From: Stratiolaelaps scimitus
Lineage: Eukaryota; Arthropoda; Arachnida; Mesostigmata; Laelapidae
Direction of reading: 5' to 3'
NCBI GenBank assembly: GCA_019614645.1
Contig: JABWDB010000005.1
Coordinates: forward strand, 4,868,001-4,932,000
DNA length: 64,000 nucleotides
Positions 12,915 through 25,572 of the stretch are shown piece by piece; the stretch's first letter is position 1; every line of letters starts with the position of its first letter. The notes beneath the pieces were generated by a model. The model did not search any database. It was given only the letters and a program-made list of their open reading frames with translations, and was not told where the DNA came from. The translations under genes and the position numbers were made by a program.

Positions 12915-15693
12915 TCTGCGAAACGGTGCTGTCCGAGAATGAACGACGGAGCCGGTTGGCGCAGCTGGGTGAAATCCTTTCCGGCGGTCGGCCGGTCCCC
13001 GATCCTTCTCCCGTTAGGCACCTGTCGCCACTTATATAATATTATATGTGGACTATACAATGGCACTGCTACGCGAAATATAGCTAAAAATCCACTCTGA
13101 GGCCAGCCATAGTAGGACTTGAGTCTGCGATATCCCTGGGAACCTGCGATAGCTTCGTGTGAGTGTGTGCTGCTGACAATGTCATACTGTGTCATTGTGT
13201 GAAGGGGTCATCGAGACGACCGTAACCCGGCAGCCAAAGCATCGGGTTTTCGTGGCCAGCCACTGCCACCAAGGCGAGTGACGTTCACTGCTTCCGATTT
13301 GTTTGGTCGTGTTTTAGTGACGTTGTTTATTGACCTCGTGGTATTATATGAACTTTCGTTAACCCTACGCGGACCGATTCGACGCACGTTGCCGAAGTGT
13401 CCAGGGCGTTTGATAAGCATTGATATCGTTTAATACAATCGCAGGTATTTTTCGGTATTCGAGTGTCGCTGCGGCTTGTGCTGCAAATGTTGGACGTATC
13501 TCAATCTCCTGGGTCACTTTCCGTGATTCTGCGATGAATTGTAGAGATACGCCTTGATAACTAACGCCGAATTTCCAGCGCTGATAAAAAAATGATGCCA
13601 GTGAATGGTCCTGGAGTACGCTACTGAGTTTTACGTTATGGGATTAACAGGGATTTCCGGTGTTTCACGATGAGCAGCTGTCGGCTATGACTTCTTTTTA
13701 GAGGCAAATACATTTACGCGTGTTTTCACTTTTGGATAAATCTTTCGTTTCATATGTATCATTGTTATTGTTAGCTCTGGGCGCCTAGTTGAAAGAAATT
13801 GCCGCTTCTGAGATAGCAATTTTGTAGCAAGCGTATTTATGGGTTAGCTCTGGGTATTAACGCATCATCACCATTAGCCTGCCGTTACAATGGTGTGAAA
13901 TGTCCGATGGTGTCTGCGACGAAAATTGCCAATGACCTTGAGGTTGACCATAGGCTTAGGGTGGGCGCCGACAGGCAACTTCGCCTTTTTGACGTCTCGG
14001 GTATCCGACGTATTTGTGCCCAGCTGAACAATATGATTTTCCTGAGCAGACTGTGTTGCGGCTCCCGACATTTCTCACGCTTATTTGTTCCAAGCTAGCC
14101 GATACTAATCGTGTGATAAGCTGGTAAGCCCGTGGTAAACTGCAGATATAATGGAGGATCTTTATTGTTTGTCCTGTGTGAACTAGGATCTGTGCAAAAA
14201 CGTTAAATGAGTATATCTATGCAAGAGTTAAGATAATCTATTCGAAAGTTATGTCGTAAAACGCTCGCGCGAAAAGTAAACTGCCTGCAGTGTCTCTATG
14301 ACTTGCTACATCTATGAAAGCTACGAAGGTTTGGAGATTTTCGTTTCGCTGGTGAAAACATTGATACTGAATTATCTTACTGGAGAGTCATAGTTCGTCT
14401 CGCTAATGTGATGTGATGTTTAAGCGGAATCTTCAATATCACCGTTTACGTCACGGGGTCGAAGGGCCGAAGGGGTAGAGTCGATGCTTGAGATTCCGTA
14501 CGATCCAGGATGGAGCCACTTCCTTTTTCCTCTGGTGTTAGTCACCGAGTTGCCGAGCACTAAACCCGAAGGATATGACTGAGGTAGATTCTTCCACGAA
14601 ATTCGAAAGGTTTCCCCAGTGGCGAGGATTGACACAATGCTGATTCGAGGTTTCGTTGGCGGACATCGGCAACTATGGATGGCATGCAATTCGCGGCAGA
14701 AACACCTGCTACAAGCTGAGTGGGTGTGACAGGGGGGGATCCGCAAATAACGGATCTCTGTCCCAGCACCTGGCTGGCTCCATTCTCTCCTACTTCACTT
14801 GGCTGCTCGCGACCGTTGCCCAAGCAGTTTCTATGCTGGAGGCGTATGCCTCGCCGTCTGAAATCCTGGTAACGTCCATTCTAAACTAGGTTTCTTAGGG
14901 GTTCACGATTTTAATACAATGCAATATACTTCATTTGACGCAACAAACAAAGGCGGCTGAGGGAAGTCTTCTTGTGAACTAAAGACTGCCTAGCGCAAAC
15001 AATTCCCATCTTGCAACGAGCAGAGTTTCAGCTCTAAAGGGCATGACCATCATAACATGCTTCTGTGTAAGTTTTTTTTTTTCTCGGAATTACAAACATC
15101 AGCTGAACCACGAAGCCACCAGCTTCCGAAGCGAAATAGAGATGATGACAATATAATCAACCGTTTGCGAAATCTTCCGCGCAATCTTCCTGCGGGAAAT
15201 CCTAGATGATCTCGCTCACAGCATCATACAAATCGGCGCCGCGCTGAGTGCTTCTAGGATTGAGTACAGCCTGCACTTGATGCTTAGCCAGGTTGGGAAA
15301 GACTACCACGGATCAATCCAGCGTGTTAGCACTGCGCGGCAGACCGGATTTAGCTCGGCTCGGCAGGACTTCGGTTAGTTTCAGGCGAATCCGCTAACGA
15401 GATTTCAACGGGAGTCATCAGCTTTAAAAAACCAGTGGTGGCTTCGCTCCTCCTTCTGCATTTACATGAGAATTCCCGTATAAGCTTGGTCTGCTCCGGC
15501 TACGTGGATCTTAGGTCATAACAAACATACAAATATAGCCTAATAATTGTTCGAAGTAACGCTAGGCACATAGCGTCCAAATGATCAGAAAGGGTCTTAG
15601 ACATGGCCGTAGTTCGGTAGTCTTATCAATTTTATAACGCCGTCGAGTAACAATACTAATATATGTCGGCGTTACCGAAAGGATTGTTCATTT

Positions 15694-15742
15694 ATGAATC
15701 ATAGATCGCAGAAGTCCTAGATGAATCATAGATCGCAGAAGT
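15694..15742 (+). repeat. 27-bp tandem duplication
   Basis: The unit atgaatcatagatcgcagaa(gtcctag) at 15694-15720 is followed directly by a second copy whose first 22 bases are identical. It is a recent-looking local duplication. Confidence 0.85.
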
Positions 15743-16373
15743 TTAGATGCTTATCCGCTCTCAGTGTCTCTTTGAAGAACGTAGCAGGTTAGCTGATGCA
15801 TGGCATTAGTCAGAACGACAGTGCAGTTTGCGAACTCGGAAAACTTCCGAGAGGCAACACAATCTCAGCATCGTACTTCTGAGAGCGTTATGGGAATGAC
15901 TTGAAAATGAACGATTTCACAAAAAATTCTTTGCGGCCGATGGCTTTCTTGTGGTCTAACATGGTGCCGATATGAGTCGCGGGATTTCGACGAAGGGAAT
16001 AAACTTTTAACGTTCTTGTTGTCTTTTACCGACGTTTTATTAAAAAACAGTTCTTCTTTAAACAGTTCAACCTCATCGTTGCAGATGTCTGCACGCAACT
16101 GCAGGTAATCCTAATAATTAATGATTCCAGAGGTGATCCTTGAGAAAATCACATCTGGAACAAATGAATAAATGGTTTTCCTCCAGTCTCAAAATTGGAT
16201 ATATTCTGTTGATTGTTCTTATAATCAAAACCATGATATCGAACAATCAATGAATCGCCGAAGAAATCTCGATGGAAACGCAACAGCCACGAAACAACGC
16301 TTTTCGAATATTAAGGTCAGTCTATTGTAATTGATAATTCGTCTGCACCGACCTCGTTTTGCCCCTGTGATAC

Positions 16374-16375
<2 letters not shown>

Positions 16376-16415
<40 letters not shown>

Positions 16416-16480
16416 CGTATATATATATGTATATCCTGTACATACATATATACGCTGAGTCTATATATATATATATATAT
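16376..16480 (+). repeat. Interrupted (AT)n microsatellite
   Basis: Two AT blocks (16376-16432 and 16462-16480) are separated by a short mixed segment. The Ile-Tyr repeat frames here are artefacts. Confidence 0.95.
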
Positions 16481-18479
16481 GGTATAATCTTCGAGATGCT
16501 CACACAGTGGGGTTTCTCGAGCCACGCTGACGCCCGCGTTTTTGTCGGTCATCAAGCTTCCGTTTTGCAAGGCGTGTCTATGTAACCTGATCGCATTCAT
16601 TTACAATTCGCTTTTGCGCTAACCAACCAGCATATTTACTTTGGATAGTTTTAAAGCGGAATATTATTCCGTATCGTGGCTGACTCCACCTCAGCTTCTC
16701 GTGTTTGATTGTCAACGACCGTGCAGACTAAATACATAGAGAGAAGACGTTTCTCGTGAGGAGATTCGTACGACCAATGCTTGCAAAATTGATTGGAGTA
16801 TTATTTGAAATAGATATCCACATGATATACTTTTACTCTGATACCACGCAAGATTGAGTTTGAGCCTGTGGGACAGCGACCTGATAGATGTGTTGTGGCT
16901 CACTTCTCTCGGGCGTGGACCAGTTTGGCCTGACAGTGGACTGATGCAGCCGAAAGCGTATTCTCCATGGCAATTCGATTGGGCGGGCTTGCGGTCCTGT
17001 GTACATTCTCCCTGAACAGTTTTCTATCGAACACTTCACTGTGGTAGAAAACTGCAGTTCCGTTACTAAACCAAGCAACGTTGTACCGTATGGACGTACA
17101 CGAAAAAGTTGACCGAAATAAAATAAATGAAACGAAATCACGTCAATCAGTCCGGTATAGAAGGTTCGGCCAGTAGACAGAATGTCTACAACAGAGGTCA
17201 TCAGCGGTGTGTAAGAGAGGCGGTGTCTTGCATATGGAGTGCATATGAAGTGCATATGTGCCTGTCGCTTGAGAACGGTGTCGCACAGTGAATCGCGATC
17301 GAGTGAAAACCCGTATAGATTAGCAGAACTTGATACTCTGGAGGGAATTGTTTTCACGAGAGCATTCATCAAAGCCATTCGCCTCTAATTGCTGACTAGT
17401 CCAGATTGGCTTTCCTGTTTGAAATTGAAGTCAGCTTATTCACGGCACAATTTTCTTGGGTATCAGAATTCGACAGAAAAATGGTAACAAGATGGTTTAT
17501 AGGCACGTGGTAGTTTGTACTTTTCAGGTGCCTGTATGTAGATATATATGCCTGTATGCCTATATGAGAGAAGTGAAGCAGCTGAGAGTCAGCTAATCAC
17601 GTCATGCCCGTACGGTGAGGAGGATGTGTGGTGCTCGTGGCTGGGCTTGTACACATCTCACCACGCTTTACTGAAGAATGCGATAAGCGATACCGGGAAG
17701 GGTGATGCTGTTGAACATCGTCAACAGTTCCATAAGGGGGGCGGAGATAGTGATGGCATGCATTAGCTTGCCAACACCCCTGTGATTCTGTTAACGACGT
17801 AGTTAGTAGTTTGTAACATTCCCTTAATTTTGGTCTCCATATTGCCGAAGTACTCGGCTCAACCTCGCACCACTTCCGAGAGGTTTTATTGTAAAGAAAG
17901 CTGGCTTTTTTGTTGCTCTTTATAGTTTGTGCCGTTCTGCCCAAGTAGCTCTACTGCTTAACGAAGCACGACTGTGTCTTGTTTTACGAATCTATAGTGT
18001 GTTTGATAGGGCACAAACCAGATTCACCTCGGTAGTCACGTAAGTTAACGTTGCAAAATCCCGACGCAGGCTCTTGACGAGTGCGCCACATTCTCATTGC
18101 TGCTAATAATGCTTAAGAGGCTCAACCGTAATGTTAAACATGATTAGCGTTTTTTGACATCAGGCCCAATCTCGCATGCTGTGGTGGTACTGTCCGTGGC
18201 AGGGCGGCCGCTCGCAGAGGGCAACCAAACAATGTGCTCGGTGTGGGAGGCAATGTGCTTGCGAACTTTTCCTATTTTGGAAATATTTTACGATCTAGAA
18301 TAATTATCGATGCCGTTTTGTGCAGACTCCAATATTGCACAAAAAGAAAACACATATTTCGTCACTAATAATAAACCCTAACGATGGCAGTTAATTAAAT
18401 GTGCTCTATAGCAGGTTTGTGCGTCAGCTGAATGGCATCGTCTGTGTATCAAAATTTGAGTATACATTTTATTTCTGGT

Positions 18480-18680
18480 ATTCGACGTGGTTCGACCACC
18501 ACCAGACGACTGAAAAATTACTAGAATACCCCTTTTTGTTGCACTATGTGGTCCGCTCCTCTGGAACTCGCTCCCTGTTAGTATCCGCTAGTTCCGTGTC
18601 CCGATTCAAACGTGTTCTGGAAGACGTTCATCTGCTAGAAGAGCTCATCCAAGTGCGCTTAACCCAGAGCACTGCAGTAT
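18480..18680 (+). pseudogene. LINE reverse-transcriptase C-terminal remnant, frameshifted
   Basis: One frame reads GPLLWNSLPVSIR (18559-18597) and then hits TAG. A shifted frame continues SSVSRFKRVLED. Together they match the widespread 'LWNSLPxxIRxSxSVxxFKRxLKxHLL' tail that follows the reverse transcriptase domain in Jockey/CR1-type non-LTR retrotransposons. The preceding text around 18500-18540 (TTRRLKNY, LEYPFL) also fits that tail. The element is truncated on both sides, with no endonuclease or RT core found nearby. I identified it by motif recall, not alignment. Confidence 0.5.
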
Positions 18681-19157
18681 CCACTCAGACACGATACATT
18701 TTACAAGCTCCCCATTACTCTCGTAATTTTCGTAACGTTCATTCCAATATAATCTCACTAATACCTTATACTTGTGTTTATATATTTTTTACATTCAATA
18801 TCCAATTGAGTCCAGATAAGGACACGCATGGTGTGTCAGGGAAAAGTTGACGAAAACAACATGTGTTTTCTGTAGTTAGTGTCTCATGTTCAAGCCACTG
18901 GTCTCGCAAAGGACCAGTCTCTCTTGTTATAGCAAATGTTCTATCTTACTGTTGCATACAAGTGGCATGGTCAGCATGTTTTTCTCTAAACGGCTCCTGA
19001 TTATGCCATTATCAAACTGTCTAAAATGAACGTCTCTAGTCAACTTTGCCCCCCACTGAGCCTTTAACTCATTGGGCATAGTCACTGATATGCTCAAATG
19101 TTGTTGCCTGCACACATTGTTAAGGCACAGTTATTGACCCTTTGTTCCAATAATAAA

Positions 19158-19492
19158 CGATGTGAATGATAATGATAAAAACAAGAATAATATGAAATCC
19201 GTCAGGCGAATTCTGCTGATAACGAATAAACCGATTGACACTCCAAACAGCGTCATGTTCAAACTATTAACATATATATATTATTTTTAATAGGTTAATA
19301 GTGATAATATATATGTATATATATATATATATATTATCACTATTAAACTATTAAAAATAATATATATATATGTTTTTTTTAATATTTTGAACATGACGCT
19401 GTTTGGAGTGTCAATCGGTTTATTCGTTATCAGCAAAATTCGCCTGACGGATTTCATATTTTTCGTGTTTTTATCATTATCATTCTCATCGT
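19158..19492. repeat. 335-bp near-perfect palindrome (foldback element)
   Basis: The left arm, starting acgatgtgaatgataatgat, is repeated as its reverse complement in the right arm ending atcattatcattctcatcgt. The arms include the non-simple blocks 'aatccgtcaggcgaattctg' and 'gacactccaaacagcgtcat' with only a few mismatches. The centre is alternating AT near 19310-19335. No coding capacity. This structure is typical of a non-autonomous foldback or MITE-like element, or of an inverted duplication. Confidence 0.85.
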
Positions 19493-19493
19493 C

Positions 19494-19642
19494 CACATAT
19501 CTTTCGTACCACAAAAATTCGCCGGTGCCACGTTGAGATCGGCCTACTCCATTGGTCTGGCAAGTCATAGACTTTCCAGACCAATGGAGTAGGCCGATGT
19601 CAACGTGGCACCGGCAAATTTTTGCGGTGCGAAAGATATGTG
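19494..19642. repeat. 149-bp inverted repeat with 67-nt outer arms
   Basis: The left arm 19494-19560 (cacatatctttcgtaccaca ... attggtctgg) pairs with the right arm 19576-19642 (ccagaccaat ... gaaagatatgtg). Inner pairing aagtc/gactt leaves almost no loop. It abuts the 335-bp palindrome at 19492, so the two form one compound structure. Confidence 0.85.
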
Positions 19643-19649
19643 TAGATAT

Positions 19650-19716
19650 TTTTCGTGCCATAACAATTCGCTGGTGCCACGTTGACATCGGCCTACTCGA
19701 TTGGTCTGGCAAGTCA
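19650..19716. repeat. Third, direct copy of the 19494-19560 arm
   Basis: tttttcgtgccataacaatt followed by cgctggtgccacgttgacat and cggcctactcgattggtctg repeats the left arm of the adjacent inverted repeat with a few substitutions. The order is therefore arm / reverse arm / arm. Confidence 0.8.
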
Positions 19717-20085
19717 ACGCGGTATTCGGATACCTGCCTCTGGTCGCTCGGTGACAACTTATGTATGTAAACAATAAACAGCTGATCCCATGATCGCTAA
19801 ACGAGCAGTCATTGTGTGTGTCGTCTCGTGGTGCCCTGGGTGAATGTTAAGGTGAATTAGGTCACTCAACAAAAAGCGAGTACTACACACTCATTTTTGT
19901 ATCGTTCATTTCTGCTGATCGCCCATTGGGCCAGTCTGCATCTCGTTTCATTAATATGGTCCCATAAGACCATCTGCATTTATTATAATATATTAAACGT
20001 TACAATGGTCCCATTGTTTCTGTTGTCTATAAAATCTAATCCTTCAATAAGACTTACGGTTACACAATATCACAATCAATGATGC

Positions 20086-20161
20086 TCAGTCGTAGTAATA
20101 CATAAAGATTAAGAGCTGAGGCCTGTTAGATAGCAGAACAGCTGAGGGTCAGCTCGAAAAA
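20086..20161 (-). repeat. Dispersed repeat, copy 1
   Basis: The reverse complement of this stretch (starting tttttcgagctgaccctcag) matches 60104-60178 over about 75 bp with roughly ten differences, including ctcagctgtt and aggc-ccagctcttaa. I found no coding or tRNA feature in it. It is probably a piece of an unnamed interspersed repeat. Confidence 0.7.
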
Positions 20162-23100
20162 CAATTATTAATGTTAATGCCCAGTAATAATCTTCACTTC
20201 GTCGTCATAGTCGACATCTGTCTCTTCACCCCAATGCTCAAGCGACCGCTATATTGCCCCAGATCCATCTCATAATTCGATTTCCCCTAGAGAATCTGCA
20301 GGAGACGATTCCATGAGCTTTTTATCCACTCCGTATTTTTGGCATTCAGTGTAATTGGCTGAGGTATTGTTGACGGTCTCCATTAATAGTACTCTCGATT
20401 TACGTCTCACAAGACGTCTTCGTTTGGGCCTTTCTCTCTTAAAAACTAGAAACGCTGAACTCTGCCTTCACAAATTGTGTGATAACACTTGAAGGACATT
20501 CTATAGCGTGAGGGGTGACTGAGCTTTGTATTGCATCCCTGTTGCAGTGCGCGCATTTATTATTAACGCGTATATATGTATTAGCGTGTCATTGTAGGCA
20601 TTAATAAACGTTTCCATGATGCGTTAATAAAAAACAAAATCGAGATCGTTTATCAACCTCCACAGAGGCTGTTCGTTCGTGTCACTCTTGACCTCTCCAA
20701 TCTATCTTACACCTTTCGTGTGTATTGGGAGACACTGTAAAGCTGTAATTGGCAATCTATACTTCTAGATATAAATCTATACTAGTCTGTGTTCTCCTGT
20801 TTCTCCCCTATACTTTCAGGCGTTCTCTAGGCTGTTCTGCCTTACCTGAAAAATGTTACGTCCAAACAATTTTCTCTCACTGAACTCCTGTCCAAGTCCA
20901 CCGGTTTCTATCTCTCTGCAGATGGTGTGGTCTTCACCTCTGGCTCCTTGGCTATTTGTGAATCCACTTTATGCATATTCACGTTCCATTACGATTTGGG
21001 TGACAAAACGGGAATCTTCTGAGAATCTCCATACGCTCACGTGTGTACGTCGTCGAATTCTTGGCAAGGCCCGTCAGCTCTTCCGTAGAAAATCTCAACG
21101 TCGCTGTCACTAAAAAACATTCTTTCTTTCTCACCGAACGTTATTGCACCGTTTATGGTAGAAGCAGGTAGCTTAAGCCCAAATTGGTGATCTTCCATAC
21201 AAATCTACTCTATTGTGCGTGGCGCCTCGTTTGACTGAAACATATGTCTGCCTCCTGAATGCGACCCCTTGTTAGACAGTCCAGCGCATTTGATAACGCC
21301 AGGTCATCAAACTGTCTACCACCTTGACACCAACGATGTATCATAGACGGCTCGGGATAGGAATTAGCTCGCACCTTGGACAGGAATAAACATTTGGTGG
21401 GAGCCGGCTTAGCTCGATTTGGTAACCGACAATGATTTGTTTTGTGTTACATGACACCCGCATACGACGCCTAGGTGGCATATTGTTGCATTCAACGTGT
21501 TCGTACGGGTTTTGAGCAGTTCGCCTGGCTGCTAGACATCGTCTTCGACCGAGATGAGCACAGGGGAACGCGATGAAAGGGCCTTTGCAATGGAAAGCTA
21601 AAGCTTGAGCCTACTGTGCTGCCTCTTGCGTGTCGGCCAGACGTGAATAGATACACTACTACTATTGTGGTCCCGTTGGAGCAGTTAACGAGAGCATAGT
21701 TGAAGGGGCATCGAATATCGTTGCAGCTGTTTGTAGAATGAACAGCGCTGCGATGCGAGTAATCTATGACTTAGTCTGTCGAGAATCAGCATATATGGTA
21801 TGGCTGTTTGGAAGGAGAGAAACCCTTGACGCTGAACTCAAGTATAGGCGCCAATTGGTTGAATACCAATTTGGCTCTATAGCTGGTCTGCTTCGCCGTC
21901 ACCTAGACGAAGGTCAGCTGGAACGTCGTAAAGGAGCGATGTATCAAAAGCGGTCTCATAATGAAGCCAACTACAGCAGATGATGCTGCACAGATGCTTC
22001 ACGCAGGAAAATGTTTAGGACGCCGATGAGCGCGAGTAGGCTGGCGTGAAGCTCGTGTACCTAAACGCCTTTGGCGTCTGACTTTCAAACGATCGGTTCT
22101 AACGGTGCACGTAGCCGACAAATGTACGCCACCGACCTGACACCCCCCCTCTCTCTCCATGGATTTGGGTGGCCCCCGTTCGACATTTCTCGGTATTTAT
22201 CCGACATGAGTCAAAAGGCAGCACCCCGCGTCGGCGATTCGTAGCCGCAATTAACTTCTCACTAAATTTGCGTCGAAGCGCAGCGACTGGATGTTTGTCG
22301 AATCAGTTGCGCCTCGGCAGGGTCCGGCAGAAGGATTCGACGATCGGACCATAGCTAGGAACCATCGGAAACCGTGTCACCCCCGATATCGTTTCAGCCA
22401 CTGCAGGCCGATTTGCTGCTGTCGGTAATCTACTGAAGGACCGCATGAAGAAGCGGCGTGAGGTTCTTTAGCCCTACGGGTGCGACATAACACCGCTTCA
22501 GAAGGATGTCGAGGCTAGTGCTGGTGCATGTCTCGACAGGCGTAGTGCACGACCGCGAGTCGTGCAAGTCCATCAAGCCTAGAGCTAGACGCCTTTCGCT
22601 GGAAGTGAGGATCTCGCTAAGCCGCAGTCGGGCGGGCGTACCGGGACCAACCTGTGTAGTACAGCACGGATATAATTAGTGGTATTCAGTCTGATCCCGT
22701 GGTTTTTGGTCTTTGCTCAGTGCTGGAACAACTGGAAGAGCTGCAACGTATAGTGGGGTTGCTCATGAGGTATCAGTCGTCAACATAACAAGCGGTCTCG
22801 GTTGAGAGGGTGGATCGTGTCATGTTTCCACTCGTTTTGCTTCTAGAAGCCGCCGTGTTTGTTCTTGTCGCGCGGTTTGTGGACCTTCGTTTTTGTGATG
22901 AGAGACACCGTTAATTATCAACCTATATATTTCTAAACATGCTGGTGTAAAGATACGATTATCTATTCACTGGATTAGTACACGAAAGCAAAGCAGAACA
23001 AGCAGTGCTGGCATGTAATTGTTCCGCGTTAACTTGTCCAAAGAATAGTCCCGTCTTGCCAACGGCAACCCTTTGGTAATAGGCCGCTATTTCAGTTATC

Positions 23101-25469
23101 TGACAAATTTGGCGGCTTACAGCTGAAATTCGTAAAAGTAGACCGGCTTCGCAGCAACTTCGCACTAGTGCTGTTAATTCGTTTCTCATCAAACATTAAA
23201 ATCAGCCCAATCTGTCGCTTGCCGCTTAAATTCATCAATCAATGCGGGTTCAATGCTCAGGTATAATCTAATGTAAATAGGAGCAAATTTCCGCCGCTGC
23301 GCGGACAGTGCGGCTCGAACAGCAGCTGTTAACGTTCAAAGCGCTTGCCGCCTCGTTCGAGTCTCAGAAAAGGGCACAGACACACTGGAAGCAATAGTGA
23401 CCTCGTGCTTATTGTTCTGTTAAATCGGTAGTTTGGCCGTCTCCGTTGACGTTAATTTCCATCTCCCCCCTATACAATACGCATAAGCCAATGCGTCAGT
23501 TCGTCCTCCGAATCGATCTATCAAACATCGCGCGGTTCTCCTATTGATTCGCTTCTCCACGAAATTCGCCCCCTCCATTTTTCTGTGTGGCCGCTTGCTC
23601 CGTCAAACGCCCACGCACTGTGCGCGCGTCTTTCGCTAATAACAAACGGATGACAACTTCTGTGAATCTGTAAGGTAGTGCCGTGTGTCGGCGGCACCGG
23701 CGGTACCGGCGATAACGGCACCGGTGACAGTTTCGTCTTCGACTTCTGAGAGAGACACGTTCACAACAACGGGTACTCGGATGCAATCGATACACGAGAG
23801 GGCTGCTGTCGTCAGGCAGTTGCTAGATTCGGTTACACAGAAGACGACAAATGGCTGAATATCGGTTTTCCACCGTTCGCTCGAGTTTTTTTTCCTTTTT
23901 TTTTGTGCGTGTTCGCCTCTCTCTCTCTCCCTACCTCTCTCTCTCTCTCTGTTGCATTTGCCTTCCCGTTGGCGTGAACGCTTTTTGTATGCCACCCAGA
24001 GAAAAGAGGAACGAACAAGGCGAGGACGTAAGAAAAATCAAATATTAGCTGAACAGAACAGAAGAGATAGTATCTATGGTTTCCTCAACAACAAGCTGTG
24101 GTTGGCTGGCTGGCTGGCTGCCTCACTGGTGTCGTCGCAGCGTAGAGGTACAGCGAGCGGCGGCGGCGTTGTTGTGCGCCCGGTTTTCATGCATGCGTGT
24201 GTCCAAGGTTGCGGACAAACAAGAACAACAAATGCTGAGTGCCGCTGGCTGACACTCGGATGTTGAGGGTACATACACGAACCTGCACGATTGTTTCGGC
24301 ATCAGCTTTAGTTCAGCGAAGTTGTAGTCGGAAGTTTGCCTGCCCTGCAGAAGGCTGAAACACTACGTTGAATCGACGCGCAGAATAATTTCTGAAATAC
24401 TCATTGACTTGACTCGTTGACCCTACCGCGACGATGTGATCGCATTCGTCACGATGGGGGGAGTGCACCTCGAGCGTTGCCCATGGTAGTACATGATAAC
24501 TATGATAACCCCACAACCGTACGTTGGACGTGAACTCTTACACCGACAACATGTCATGTTGTTCGTATAGAGAAATAGCGATCTCTCCTGACGAGATAGC
24601 TCAATTGGTTTCCTTCCTTTCAAATCGGTATATTTCATTTTAATGTTATGAGAAAAATCGAACAGATTCATAGTACAATAGAACGACGCCTCAGGTCATC
24701 AGCAAACGGTTGTACCAAGTATCTGGGTATGTTTAACACAATACCGTGTGGATGAATGACGAAGCTGGCTTTACTTATTACAATTGTTGTGCAGGGAGAA
24801 AGTTTGCAACACAATAAATAGAGTAGTTATGTAGATGTTCAAAACATCATGGAATAACGAAATGATAGTCTTACACATTACGTTATTATATCATTCACAC
24901 AGGTGTATACCCAGTAATGACGCGCAGGCCCTCTTTAAAAGAAATAAATAAATAAAGAAATAAGGAAATTTATTATTTAATATTGTTTGTTCCCCTGGGT
25001 CATATACCTCTGTCGTCGGTTCCTGTGTAGCCACTGTTGCTATCATTCTCCCACTTGGCATCGACCTTAGGATAGGTGTGGCGCATTGACGCAACTAGTT
25101 GGCCTGTCATGACGTTTCTCTTCGTACTCGATTGTTTCAAGAGGAATTTTGTTTAGAAGCTGTCCTCTCTGAATCGCATGTAAGAACAGCGTCATCTAAA
25201 ACAGCCCTGAGAAGAGTTCTGTGCCTTAGAAAGTACACCTCTACAGAGCAACTGTGATCTGTAGTCCCTGTATCTATGCAGGAGTCGCAGTTTTGCTTCT
25301 GTGCCAGCGGCGATTCATGCCGTGCAATGTAATTGACTTTCTTTCGTTTGCTCCTGGAGGGAGCCCGGCTTTCCTCTGTCGTCACAGACGCACACACACA
25401 CACACTTCTCAGAACTTATTATCGGTCGGGCATTACTACGAGAAGGTGTACGGAGGGAAGTCCACACCT
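20162..25469. other. No intact gene; possible decayed coding block at 21.7-22.6 kb
   Basis: A + frame at 21738-21983 (81 codons, helical and charged) and a + segment at about 22372-22560 (reading TPDIVSATAGRFAAVGNLLK, then DRMKKRREVL, then TAG and PYGCDITPLQKDVEASA) look more protein-like than the surroundings. I cannot name the family. A CT-rich stretch lies near 23915-23950. Confidence 0.3.
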
Positions 25470-25572
25470 CCCTGAGGCCAGCCAGGGCAGGATTTGAACC
25501 GGTTGAAGTAGAATCCGAGCCAATGATCAGCGATCGTCACTGGCTCGCAATCCACTAAGCACCGAGGGAGAG
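25470..25572 (-). mobile_element. Second tRNA-derived SINE-like element
   Basis: On the minus strand, GGTGCTTAGTGGA (25551-25563) matches an A box, and GGTTCAAATCC (25490-25500) is a perfect B box. About 50 bp separates them, with an arm containing GAGCC/GGCTC. After the B box the sequence TGCCCTGGCTGGCCTCAGGG is not tRNA-like. It differs from the 60.6-kb family in both head and tail. A diverged piece of its post-B-box part may lie at about 13097-13125. Confidence 0.55.

Larger units (their letters stand above)
12915..18479. other. No intact gene recognised
   Basis: The longest frame is minus 16833-17378 (181 codons), without recognisable motifs. A minus-strand Cys/His cluster near 14685-14745 (CSRCFCRELHAIHSC) loosely resembles a retroelement zinc knuckle with one extra residue. 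Microsatellites occur at 16.4 kb and a tandem duplication at 15.7 kb. Confidence 0.4.

Noticed and set aside
16833..17378. 181-codon minus frame with an ATG start
   Set aside because: No motif or splice context. About one ORF of this length is expected by chance in 64 kb read in six frames.
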